A DNA stretch of 64,000 nucleotides from NCBI RefSeq assembly GCF_039614765.1, contig NZ_CP154879.1, positions 186,001 to 250,000 of the forward strand. Direction: 5' to 3'. Below, one piece after another: positions 9,156 to 16,904 of this stretch (position 1 is its first letter; every line of letters begins with the position of its first letter). The DNA comes from Castellaniella sp. MT123. GTDB taxonomy: Bacteria > Pseudomonadota > Gammaproteobacteria > Burkholderiales > Burkholderiaceae_B. The translations under genes and the position numbers were made by a program. A model generated the notes under the pieces. The model was not told where the DNA came from. It ran no database searches and saw only the letters and a list, made by a program, of their open reading frames with translations.

Positions 9156-9416
9156 TTATTTCTTGACGGTGCCGGCCGTGCGGGCGAAGCGGGCGCGGAA
9201 TTTTTCCACGCGGCCGGTCTCGACGATGCGGGTCTGGGCGCCGGTGTAGAACGGATGCGATTCCGAGGTCACGTCGCACTTGAAGAGCGGGTAGCTCTTG
9301 CCGTCGATCTCGGTGGTTTCACGCGCGGACAAAGACGAGCGCGAAATGAATTTGTTGCCGGTCTGCAGGTCCAGGAACACGACCTCGCGGTATTCGGGGT
9401 GGATGCCTTCTTTCAT
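9156..9416 (-). CDS. rpmE2: 50S ribosomal protein L31 type B
   Basis: The 86-residue product begins MKEGIHPEYREVVFLDLQTG and carries SESHPFYTG and RVEKFRARF, as in L31. The zinc-binding cysteine quartet of type A L31 is absent (a single Cys in FKCDVTSES), so this is the zinc-independent type B form. It forms a bridge between ribosomal subunits. The start is set at the conserved MKEGIHP; a longer in-frame extension to 9518 is upstream sequence. It has its own terminator. A perfect palindrome GATGTCTTTTGACATC (9459-9474) lies about 45 bases upstream. Confidence 0.93.
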   Translation of the reverse strand: MKEGIHPEYREVVFLDLQTGNKFISRSSLSARETTEIDGKSYPLFKCDVTSESHPFYTGAQTRIVETGRVEKFRARFARTAGTVKK

Positions 9417-9596
9417 GGTGAAGTCCGTAAATATAGTAATGGGGTCGCCAGCCGGATGGATGTCTTTTGACATCAAGATCCTGGCAACGTATCCAGGGTT
9501 AGCCAGGAATTCTACCATGTCGCTAGCGTGTGTGGCAAAGACGATCCTGGGTGGCTGGCCGGGCGTACGGATATTGTCCCGGGCAGCGCATGGGGT

Positions 9597-10274
9597 TCAG
9601 ATCTGGCCGCGCTCGGCCAGGGACGTGACCTCGGTGGCGCCCACCACCAGATGATCCAGCAGCCGCACGTCTACCAGAGACAGGGCCTGCTTCAGCTGGC
9701 GGGTCAGGGCGATGTCGGCCGGGCTGGGTTCGGAGAGCCCGGAAGGGTGATTGTGCGCCAGGATCAGCGCGGCCGCGTGGTGACCCAGGGCAGCCCGGAC
9801 GACTTCGCGCGGGTAGATCGACGCGTGCGACAGGGTGCCGCGCGCGATCTCCGCGCAGTCGATCAGCTGCAGCTGGGTATCCAGGAACAGGGCGATGCAG
9901 TGTTCCACGCGCAGGTGCGCCAGGCGCATGGCGCAGAACTGCTTGACCCGGTCGGGCTGGCTGAGCGCCCGGCCGTTGCGCAGGGGTTCCTCCAGGGCGC
10001 GGCGCCCCAATTCCTGGACGGCCAGCAGTTCGCAGGTCTTGGCCGTGCCCAGGCCGGGAAAGGCCAGCAGGGATTCGGCTTCCGCCGACAACAGGCGGCG
10101 CAAGCCGCCGAAGTGTTCGACCAGGTCGCGGCCCATATCCACCGCGTTGCGCCCGCGGGTGCCGGTGCGCAGCAGCACGGCCAGCAGTTCGGCGGTGGTC
10201 AGCGCATGCACGCCGTGCCGCAGCAGACGTTCGCGAGGACGTTCGCCGCAGGGGGATTGGCTGTCTTGTGGCAT
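9597..10274 (-). CDS. radC: RadC-family JAB/MPN protein (UPF0758)
   Basis: The 225-residue protein has an N-terminal helix-hairpin-helix-like part (LTTAELLAVLLRTG and LLAFPGLGTAK, about residues 25-80) and a C-terminal JAB1/MPN metalloprotease-like domain with the zinc motif AHNHPSG followed by SPAD near residues 173-185. The family was once tied to DNA repair, but its true role is unsettled. It is divergent from fkpB: the two starts are about 50 bases apart and probably share a promoter region. A longer in-frame extension upstream runs through fkpB antisense and is rejected. Confidence 0.9.
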   Translation of the reverse strand: MPQDSQSPCGERPRERLLRHGVHALTTAELLAVLLRTGTRGRNAVDMGRDLVEHFGGLRRLLSAEAESLLAFPGLGTAKTCELLAVQELGRRALEEPLRNGRALSQPDRVKQFCAMRLAHLRVEHCIALFLDTQLQLIDCAEIARGTLSHASIYPREVVRAALGHHAAALILAHNHPSGLSEPSPADIALTRQLKQALSLVDVRLLDHLVVGATEVTSLAERGQI

Positions 10275-10325
10275 GATAGGCCCTAAAATAAGCGGGTTTG
10301 ACTGATTTTTGAGTGGTGAACCATT

Positions 10326-10796
10326 TTGACCTCTTCCCATGCCGCAGCGCACGTCCGTCCGGACTCTTATGTCACGCTGCACTACCGCATCGAGCCGCTG
10401 ACGGGGCCGGCCGCCGGCACCGCATTCGTCGATACGTTTCTGGATCGGCCCGCCACCTTGCAGATGGGGATCGGGCAATGGGCGCCCGGCCTGGAAGCCC
10501 TGTTGCTGGACCGTTCCGAAGACGAGCACTTCACGGTGGACCTGCCCGCCGCGCAGGCGTACGGTGACCGCAACCCCGAACTGCTGCGCTGGATCTCGCA
10601 CGACGAAATGGTGCGCAATGCCCCCCCGGACACGGTGTTCGAAGCGGGTGACATGATCGAATTCGTCGCACCCCAGGGTGGACGCTATTCGGGCGTGCTC
10701 AAGACCTTGCAGGGCGATTCCGCATTGTTCGACTTCAACCACCCGCTGGCCGGCATCGATCTGCAGGTCGAAATCCGGATTCTGGGGGTTTTGTGA
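10326..10796 (+). CDS. fkpB: FKBP-type peptidyl-prolyl cis-trans isomerase (SlpA/FkpB-like)
   Basis: The 156-residue protein resembles SlyD/FkpB: VTLHYRI near residue 20, a [25 protein letters not shown] stretch that holds the FKBP fold with its insert-in-flap region, and ending with VEIRILGVL. It speeds proline isomerisation in the cytoplasm. The start is TTG at 10326, because a stop codon lies just upstream in frame and no ATG precedes the conserved part; a GTGGTGA sequence may serve as a weak ribosome site. Its stop overlaps the ispH start as TGATG. The fkpB-ispH pairing is the same as in E. coli. Confidence 0.87.
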   Translation: MTSSHAAAHVRPDSYVTLHYRIEPLTGPAAGTAFVDTFLDRPATLQMGIGQWAPGLEALLLDRSEDEHFTVDLPAAQAYGDRNPELLRWISHDEMVRNAPPDTVFEAGDMIEFVAPQGGRYSGVLKTLQGDSALFDFNHPLAGIDLQVEIRILGVL

Positions 10797-11791
10797 TGAC
10801 ATCCGGCCCTGTCGATTCCGTGTCCACTGATGCGCCGGACGACGCCGCGCCCGAGGTCGTCCTGGCCCAGCCGCGCGGCTTCTGCGCGGGGGTGGATCGC
10901 GCCATCGAGATCGTCGAGCGGGCGCTCGAAATCCATGGCGCACCGATCTACGTGCGCCACGAGATCGTCCATAACCGGTACGTGGTCGAGGATTTGCGGG
11001 CCAAGGGCGCGGTGTTCATCGACGAACTCGAGGACGCGCCGTCGGGGGCCATTGTGATCTTCTCGGCGCACGGGGTATCGCGGGCCGTGCGGTCAGAGGC
11101 CGAACAGCGCGGCCAGCGCATTTTCGATGCGACGTGCCCCCTGGTGACCAAGGTCCACGTCGAAGTCGCCCGCATGCGCCAGGAAGGCCGTGAGGTCATC
11201 ATGATCGGCCACCGGGGCCACCCCGAGGTCGAAGGCACCCTGGGCCAGGCCGACGACGGCATGTATCTGGTGGAAACCGTCCAGGACGTGCAGGTTCTGC
11301 AGGTTCGCGACCCGGGCAACCTGGCGTTCGTGACGCAGACCACACTGTCGATCGACGACGCCGCCCAGGTGGCGGACGCCTTGCGTGCCCGTTTTCCGGG
11401 CATTGCGGAACCGAAAAAAAGCGACATCTGCTATGCGACCCAGAATCGCCAGGACGCGGTGCGCGTCATGGCGCCGCAGTGCGATCTGGTGCTGGTGGTG
11501 GGCAGCCCCAACAGTTCCAATTCGAACCGCCTGCGCGAAGTGGCCGAACGCAAGGGGGTGACCGCGTATCTGCTGGATCACCCCGATATGATCCGCCCCG
11601 AATGGCTGGAAACCGCGCGCCGTGTCGGTGTGACGGCGGGGGCCTCGGCGCCCGAAGCCCTGGTCCAGCAGGTGCTCGACCGCTTGCGGGAACTCGGCGT
11701 GCGGTCGGTGCGGCCCCTCGACGGCGTGCGCGAACAGGTGTCCTTCCCATTGCCGCGAGAATTGTCTCGCAAGCTCCACGACGAATCCTGA
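10796..11791 (+). CDS. ispH: 4-hydroxy-3-methylbut-2-enyl diphosphate reductase
   Basis: IspH catalyses the last step of the MEP isoprenoid pathway, making IPP and DMAPP with a [4Fe-4S] cluster. The 331-residue protein has the three cluster cysteines in [23 protein letters not shown] and [10 protein letters not shown], plus [22 protein letters not shown] and [11 protein letters not shown], all family signatures. The ATG shares bases with the fkpB stop (TGATG), so the two are translationally coupled. Its presence shows that this organism makes isoprenoids by the MEP route, which matters for the HMG-CoA reductase at 42696-43991. Confidence 0.97.
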   Translation: MTSGPVDSVSTDAPDDAAPEVVLAQPRGFCAGVDRAIEIVERALEIHGAPIYVRHEIVHNRYVVEDLRAKGAVFIDELEDAPSGAIVIFSAHGVSRAVRSEAEQRGQRIFDATCPLVTKVHVEVARMRQEGREVIMIGHRGHPEVEGTLGQADDGMYLVETVQDVQVLQVRDPGNLAFVTQTTLSIDDAAQVADALRARFPGIAEPKKSDICYATQNRQDAVRVMAPQCDLVLVVGSPNSSNSNRLREVAERKGVTAYLLDHPDMIRPEWLETARRVGVTAGASAPEALVQQVLDRLRELGVRSVRPLDGVREQVSFPLPRELSRKLHDES

Positions 11792-11846
11792 TTTCCCCTC
11801 CCAACATCAGTCGCCCATGAACGGATCATGGGCCGGAGACTCATCC

Positions 11847-12722
11847 ATGAAGATCGGCTTTTGCGGATTGGGGCGCATGGGCGTGCCGATGGTCAGGCGC
11901 CTGTTGCAGGCGGGCCATCAGGTCCATGTCTGGAATCGTTCCCCGGCGCCCGTGCGTCAGCTGGCGGCCGAAGGCGCGCAGGCACACGCCACACCGCGCG
12001 AACTGGCGGATGCCTGCGCCTGGGTGGCCTTGTGCTTGTTCGATGCGGCGGCGGTGGAATCCGTGGTCTTCGGGGCGGACGGCCTGGCAGGGTCCGGTTC
12101 GCTGCGGGTTCTGGTCGATCATTCTTCGATTCCGCCGACAGACACCCGGATATTCGCCGACCGCCTGGCGCAGGCCAACGGCGCGATCTGGCTGGATGCG
12201 CCGGTGTCCGGCGGGACGGGCGGCGCAGCCGCAGGCACGCTGGCCATCATGGCGGGTGGCCCGGCTGACGTGTGTGATCAGGTCGCACCAGTGCTGCGGG
12301 CCTACGCGCAGCGGGTCACCCATCTGGGCCCCGTAGGCGCGGGGCAGGTTGCCAAACTCTGCAATCAGACGATCGTCGCCACCACGATCGCCGCCATCGC
12401 CGAAGCCGTGGCCCTGGCGCAGGATGCGGGCGTGGATGCCGTCCGGTTGACCGAGGCGCTGGCGGGTGGCTGGGCCGATTCGACGCTGCTGCGGATCTTT
12501 GTGCCTCGGATGACCCAGGCGCCAGCCGAGGCGCAGGCCAGCCTGGACACGATGCTGAAGGACCTGGACACTGTCGCCGCTTTGGCGCGCAGCCAGGGGA
12601 CCGCCGTCCCCGTGGCGACGGCGGCGGGCCAGAATTACCGGCTGGCCAGCCGCCACGGGCTGGGGGCCGCCGATGTATCCCAATTGATCCGTTTATTCGA
12701 CCGGGCTGGAGACCGCGCATGA
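11847..12722 (+). CDS. NAD(P)-dependent 3-hydroxyisobutyrate dehydrogenase-family oxidoreductase
   Basis: The 291-residue protein has an N-terminal Rossmann motif (FCGLGRMGVPMVRRLL), the substrate-binding DAPVSGGTGGAAAGTL segment near residue 115, and GAGQVAKLCNQ near 165 with the catalytic lysine of beta-hydroxyacid dehydrogenases. Family members oxidise 3-hydroxyisobutyrate, tartronate semialdehyde or related acids; the substrate here is not evident. The ATG at 11847 is preferred because GGAG lies 8 bases upstream and it places the Rossmann strand at the N-terminus; an ATG at 11817 is possible. It overlaps the next gene as ATGA. Confidence 0.85.
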   Translation: MKIGFCGLGRMGVPMVRRLLQAGHQVHVWNRSPAPVRQLAAEGAQAHATPRELADACAWVALCLFDAAAVESVVFGADGLAGSGSLRVLVDHSSIPPTDTRIFADRLAQANGAIWLDAPVSGGTGGAAAGTLAIMAGGPADVCDQVAPVLRAYAQRVTHLGPVGAGQVAKLCNQTIVATTIAAIAEAVALAQDAGVDAVRLTEALAGGWADSTLLRIFVPRMTQAPAEAQASLDTMLKDLDTVAALARSQGTAVPVATAAGQNYRLASRHGLGAADVSQLIRLFDRAGDRA

Positions 12723-14152
12723 GTCGTCGTTCCCTGAAAGTCATCACCGGCCTGGTGGCCGTCATCGTCGTCGCATATGGCGGCGCCTCGTGGTATGCGG
12801 GGCGGCTCGCCCAGCAATCCATCGAATCCTGGGTGGCTCAGGCAAACCAGGAAATCCAGGCCGAATGGACCTCCAACGATCCCCGGCCGGTCCTGCGGAT
12901 CGACGATTACCGGCGGGGGCTGTTTGCCTCGCAGGTGCGCTATGTCTTTGAATTTCGGGATGACGGCGGGTCCACGCAGACCCTGTCGCTGGAAGATGAT
13001 TTGCGGCATGGTCCCTGGCCTCTGGCGGCGGTGAAGGCTGGTTTCTGGCGGCCCCTGGCGGCATTCAGCCAGGTGCGCCCCCTGCCAGGCGGCCCCTGGC
13101 AGCCCTGGTTCGACGCGCTGCCTGGCGGGACTGCGCCCTGGGAGGCGGATTCCCGGGTGGGGTTCGACGGCCACATCGCGTCGGTCTGGCGCTTCGTCCC
13201 GGTGCACGCCGCGGACAAGAGCCTGGATTTCAGCGGCGGGACGCTGACGGTGGACCATGATTCCCGGGACCGGCGGACCGTGCTGTCCGGGCATATGGAC
13301 TCGCTGGATGTCCTGGCGCCGGATTCGGGTGCCAGGGTTCAGCTGCAGGGGCTGGAATTCGACAGTCAGACCACGCGTAGCGGGGATGCCGATCTGCAGT
13401 CCCGTCAGCGGATCCGCCTGAACCAGGCCCGCTTCCTCAGCCCCGAATCCGGCGAGGTGCTCTTTCGTCAGCCGTCGTTCGGCATGGAGGCCGCGCGCAC
13501 CGGCAGTCTGCTCGACAGCCGCGTCCAGTACGATCTGGGGCAGGTGCGGGTCGGTTCGCAGGACATGGGCACGATGCAGCTCAAGGCGTCCGTCGAACAG
13601 CTGGATATCGTCGCCCTGCGGCCGCTGATCCTGGCGCTGGAACAGATCCAGGCCAACCGGGGCGATGATTCGGCCCCGTTGTCGGCCCAGGACGAGCAGC
13701 GCTTGCGGATCCTGATGATGCCTGTCCTGGCGTCCTCGCCGCGCGTGTCCCTCGATACGCTGAACTGGACCACTCCCCAGGGCAGGACCGAGATCCGGGC
13801 CCAGGCGCAGTTCCGGCCGGCTGGCGACGATGCGCCACAGGACCTGGGCGGCCTGATCGAACAAGGCATCGGTCAGGTGTCGGCGCATCTGCTGTTGTCC
13901 AAACCCATGCTGCTGCAGGTGCTGCGCCAGAGCCAGACAGGCGGCAATCCGGACGTGGCTATCGCCCTGTTCAGCATGATGTTCGATCAGTATGCGGGCC
14001 GTCTCGAGCGCCAGGGGCTGGTGAGCCAGAAAGATGGCCAGGTGCTGGCCGATGTCCGTTATGCCGATGGCCGGATGACGGTCAATGGGACAGAGATGAC
14101 GCCCGCCGCCTTTGCCGGCCGCGTCGATTCGGCCCTGGGGATGGGAAACTGA
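12719..14152 (+). CDS. DUF945 (YdgA) family protein
   Basis: The 477-residue protein starts with one hydrophobic segment (residues 8-25, VITGLVAVIVVAYGGASWY) that probably anchors it in the inner membrane, with the rest in the periplasm. The N-terminal layout and the AQQSIESWVAQANQEIQAEW stretch fit the YdgA/DUF945 family, whose function is not established. Its start overlaps the stop of the dehydrogenase gene by 4 bases, and a strong terminator follows, so the two form one transcript end. Confidence 0.8.
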   Translation: MSRRSLKVITGLVAVIVVAYGGASWYAGRLAQQSIESWVAQANQEIQAEWTSNDPRPVLRIDDYRRGLFASQVRYVFEFRDDGGSTQTLSLEDDLRHGPWPLAAVKAGFWRPLAAFSQVRPLPGGPWQPWFDALPGGTAPWEADSRVGFDGHIASVWRFVPVHAADKSLDFSGGTLTVDHDSRDRRTVLSGHMDSLDVLAPDSGARVQLQGLEFDSQTTRSGDADLQSRQRIRLNQARFLSPESGEVLFRQPSFGMEAARTGSLLDSRVQYDLGQVRVGSQDMGTMQLKASVEQLDIVALRPLILALEQIQANRGDDSAPLSAQDEQRLRILMMPVLASSPRVSLDTLNWTTPQGRTEIRAQAQFRPAGDDAPQDLGGLIEQGIGQVSAHLLLSKPMLLQVLRQSQTGGNPDVAIALFSMMFDQYAGRLERQGLVSQKDGQVLADVRYADGRMTVNGTEMTPAAFAGRVDSALGMGN

Positions 14153-14176
14153 AATCCGATAGTTTTTGCTTGAATC

Positions 14177-14208
14177 AACGGGGTCCTGGCGGACCCCGTT
14201 CTTATTTT
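14177..14208 (+). terminator. Rho-independent terminator after the DUF945 gene
   Basis: AACGGGGTCC (14177-14186) pairs perfectly with GGACCCCGTT (14191-14200) around TGGC, followed by CTTATTTT. It ends the dehydrogenase-DUF945 transcript. Confidence 0.88.
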
Positions 14209-14588
14209 GCAGTGCAATATGACAGAACAATCCAACCTGCGGATTTCCCTTACGCATAAACCCTGATTTTATTGCATTGCATCAATTTTCAGATTATCTG
14301 AATATCACTCAATATCAACGGCTTGGACGTTTTTTAAATCGATATTGTCGTATCCGGTTCAATGGGGGTTGGCCGTCTCTCTGCGGTGTTCAAAATTCAC
14401 GTAAGTTCTGCGTAAGTTTCAAATTTCCTAATAACGTCACGCAGAAATCCGACTGTCTGTTTCTCTGCACGATAAAAACAAAGCTGCTTCGAGCATAAAA
14501 ACAAAGCGCGGGTGATTGACTGAAACACAGTTCCTCAGCCGGGTGCCATCGGTGTCCGGGACCACTCAAAAAATCAGGAGACGAAACA
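14209..14588 (+). promoter_or_regulatory. AT-rich regulatory region of the branched-chain-type ABC operon
   Basis: These 380 bases hold no gene I can support and are much richer in A+T than the surroundings. They contain a 15-nt palindrome TTCAGATTATCTGAA (14288-14302), a direct repeat CGTAAGTT (14400-14407 and 14411-14418, 11 bases apart, one helical turn) and a second direct repeat ATAAAAACAAAGC (14472-14484 and 14495-14507, 23 bases apart, about two turns). Such spacing is typical of transcription factor binding. ATCAGGAG precedes the gene start. I could not pick a convincing sigma70 promoter. Confidence 0.45.
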
Positions 14589-15950
14589 ATGAAAGACAAC
14601 AATTCGTTGGGTCAAGCCATGCAGGCGCAGGTCAAGCGCCGTTCCGTGCTCAAGGCCGGCGCGGCCGGGGTGGCAGGCGGCATGCTGCTGCCCGCCACGG
14701 CCCGGGTTGCGATGGCGGAAGACAAGAAGCCCCTGGGCGCCTGGCCGGCGGGCGCCAATGGCGACTCCGTGTTCGTGGGCCTGACGGTTGACCTGACCGG
14801 TCCGTATTCCGCCCAGGGTGCCGAACAGAAGAACGGCTACGAGCTGGCCGCCGAACAGATCAACGCGGGAGCCCCGCAGGTCCAGAAGCTCTCTCCCCTG
14901 ATCAAGAAAGGCATCCTGGGCAAGAAACTGGTGCTGGGCTCGGCCGACGCCGAAACCAAGCCCAATACCGGCGTGCAGGCCGCCACGCGCTTCATTCATG
15001 ACAACAAGGCGCTGATGGTCGCCGGCAGCACCAGCAGCGCGGTGGCCATCGCCCTGCAGAAAGTCTGCAACCGCGAACACACGCCTTATTTCACGGCCAT
15101 TTCGGGTTCCAACGAAACCACCGGCGTGGACTGCCAGCGTTACGGCTTTCGTCTGTGCTATTTCGCCTATATGGCCTGCAAGGCCATCGCGCCGGTCGTC
15201 GCGAAGGAACTCGGCAAGAATCGCAAGGCCGCGTACCTGACGCCGGATTACACCTACGGCCACACGACCACCCAGTCGATGAAGGAATTCACCGAGAAGG
15301 AAGGCTGGAAGACCGTCACCAATCAGGTCCACCCGCTGGGCGCGAAGGATTACAGCTCGTACCTGATCAACATCGCCAACACGGATGCCGATGTGTTGGT
15401 CGTCGTGGCCTATGGGGCCGACGCCGCCAACGCCATCAAGCAGGCCAAGCAGTTCGGTCTGCTCGACAAGATGAAGATCGTGATCCCCTACATGTCCGCC
15501 TACCTCGAAAAAGAAGTCGGTGCCGACATCATGCAAGGCGTCTACGCCGCGCAGGGTTTCTGGTGGACGATGCAGGACAACAATCCGGTCGCCAAGGACT
15601 TCGTCGAGGCCTACGAGAAGAAGTTCGGCGGCAAGCCCCGGGATTCGGCCATGTATGCCTACCTGGCCCTGGTGTTGTGGGCCGATGCGGTGGAACGGGC
15701 CAAGAGCTTCTATCCGGTGGATGTCGTCAAGGCCCTGGAAGCCGGCGAGGTGCGTGACAGCCCGGTGGGCAAGGTCACTTTCCGCGCCGAGGACCACCAG
15801 GGGATCGTCGACTTCCCGATCCTGCGCGGCAAGAAACCGGCCGACATGAAGAATCCGGAAGACTTCTTCGAGATCGTCCAGGTCGTCAACGGCAAGGACG
15901 TCCTGCCGACAGTGGGCCTGCTGGGTTGCAAGATGGGTGGCTACGCCTAA
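14589..15950 (+). CDS. Branched-chain-type ABC transporter substrate-binding protein, Tat-exported
   Basis: The 453-residue protein belongs to the Leu/Ile/Val-binding (PBP type I) family: FVGLTVDLTGPYSAQGAE, then MVAGSTSSAVAIALQ and YLTPDYTYGHTTTQSM. Its N-terminus carries a twin-arginine motif RRSVLK (residues 18-23) before a short hydrophobic segment, so it is probably exported folded through Tat, unusual for this family and often linked to rigid or cofactor-bearing proteins. It is the first gene of an operon with permeases and ATPases; the ligand could be an amino acid, an amide, urea or an aromatic acid. The product holds several cysteines (two in DCQRYGFRLC, one near the C-terminus), unlike most such proteins. 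Confidence 0.82.
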   Translation: MKDNNSLGQAMQAQVKRRSVLKAGAAGVAGGMLLPATARVAMAEDKKPLGAWPAGANGDSVFVGLTVDLTGPYSAQGAEQKNGYELAAEQINAGAPQVQKLSPLIKKGILGKKLVLGSADAETKPNTGVQAATRFIHDNKALMVAGSTSSAVAIALQKVCNREHTPYFTAISGSNETTGVDCQRYGFRLCYFAYMACKAIAPVVAKELGKNRKAAYLTPDYTYGHTTTQSMKEFTEKEGWKTVTNQVHPLGAKDYSSYLINIANTDADVLVVVAYGADAANAIKQAKQFGLLDKMKIVIPYMSAYLEKEVGADIMQGVYAAQGFWWTMQDNNPVAKDFVEAYEKKFGGKPRDSAMYAYLALVLWADAVERAKSFYPVDVVKALEAGEVRDSPVGKVTFRAEDHQGIVDFPILRGKKPADMKNPEDFFEIVQVVNGKDVLPTVGLLGCKMGGYA

Positions 15951-15959
15951 GCGCCGGAG

Positions 15960-15993
15960 CCCGGCCGCGCCCCGATCCCGAGGCGCGGCCGGG
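15960..15993 (+). other. GC-rich intergenic hairpin between binding-protein and permease genes
   Basis: CCCGGCCGCGCC (15960-15971) pairs perfectly with GGCGCGGCCGGG (15982-15993) around a 10-nt loop. A GGTTTT follows, so partial termination or 3'-end protection of the binding-protein mRNA is plausible; both would give more binding protein than permease. Confidence 0.6.
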
Positions 15994-16028
15994 CGCGGTT
16001 TTCCGGAACTTTCACAGGAGGCAACTCG

Positions 16029-16904
16029 ATGCCGAGCATGTCCTTGTTTCTGTCTCAGCTGTTCAACGGGCTGGCCACCGGCTTGTTGCTGGCGCTCATC
16101 AGTACCGGCTTGACCATCATCTACGGCACGCTCGGTGTCATCAATTTTGCCCACGGCGCTCTGTTCGTCGTGGGGGGCTATGCGGGCTATACCGTGTATG
16201 GCCTGACAGGTTCATTTGTCCTGGCTGTCGCTGGCGGGGCCGCCGTCGCGCTGGCGTGCGGGCTTGTCATGGAACGGGGCCTGATGCGCAAATACTACAG
16301 CCGTCCGCCGGAGGACCAGATCCTGGTCACGTTCGGCATCAGCATCATTCTGGTCGAGATCGTGCGCGGCCTGTACGGCGGGGTCAGCCTGTCAGTCACT
16401 CCGCCTGACTGGGGCACGGGCATCGCCCGCATCGGGTCGCTGATCTACCCGCTGTATCGGCTGGAGACCCTGGGCATTGCCGCTGTCACCTTGCTGCTGC
16501 TGTACTTCGTGCTGTATCGCACCAGCCTGGGCCTGATCGTGCGCGCCGGGATCGAGGATGCGCAGATGGTCAACGCGCTGGGCATCAACGTCAAACGCAC
16601 CTTCCTGCTGGTGTTCGGCATCGGGGCGATGGCAGCGGGCTTCGCCGGCGTCATCAATTCCCCGATCGTGGCGCTGACGCCCGACATGGGATTCCGCTAT
16701 CTGGTCGAATCCTTTGTGGTGGTGGTGATCGGCGGGGTCGGGTCCTTCCCGGGCGCCGTGGTGGGCGGCATCATTGCCGGTGAAATTCTCAGCCTGACGG
16801 CCATGATCAATCCCCAGTATTCGGACGTGATGCTCTTTGTCGCCATGGCGCTGGTTCTGATCTTTCGTCCGCAAGGTCTCATGGGGCAGGAGGGACGGGA
16901 ATGA
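16029..16904 (+). CDS. Branched-chain-type ABC transporter permease (LivH family)
   Basis: The 291-residue integral membrane protein begins with LFNGLATGLLLALISTGLTIIYGTLGVINFAHGAL, split by helices as in LivH, and contains RAGIEDAQMVNALGINVKR, the family loop facing the ATPase, plus GGVGSFPGAVVGG. It forms half of the transport channel. AGGAGG lies 7 bases before the ATG. The stop overlaps the next start as ATGA, which indicates coupling with the fused permease-ATPase. Confidence 0.9.
   Translation: MPSMSLFLSQLFNGLATGLLLALISTGLTIIYGTLGVINFAHGALFVVGGYAGYTVYGLTGSFVLAVAGGAAVALACGLVMERGLMRKYYSRPPEDQILVTFGISIILVEIVRGLYGGVSLSVTPPDWGTGIARIGSLIYPLYRLETLGIAAVTLLLLYFVLYRTSLGLIVRAGIEDAQMVNALGINVKRTFLLVFGIGAMAAGFAGVINSPIVALTPDMGFRYLVESFVVVVIGGVGSFPGAVVGGIIAGEILSLTAMINPQYSDVMLFVAMALVLIFRPQGLMGQEGRE

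Noticed and set aside
9417-9518. Longer N-terminus of L31
   Set aside because: The added residues are unlike any L31, whereas MKEGIHPEY matches the conserved start.
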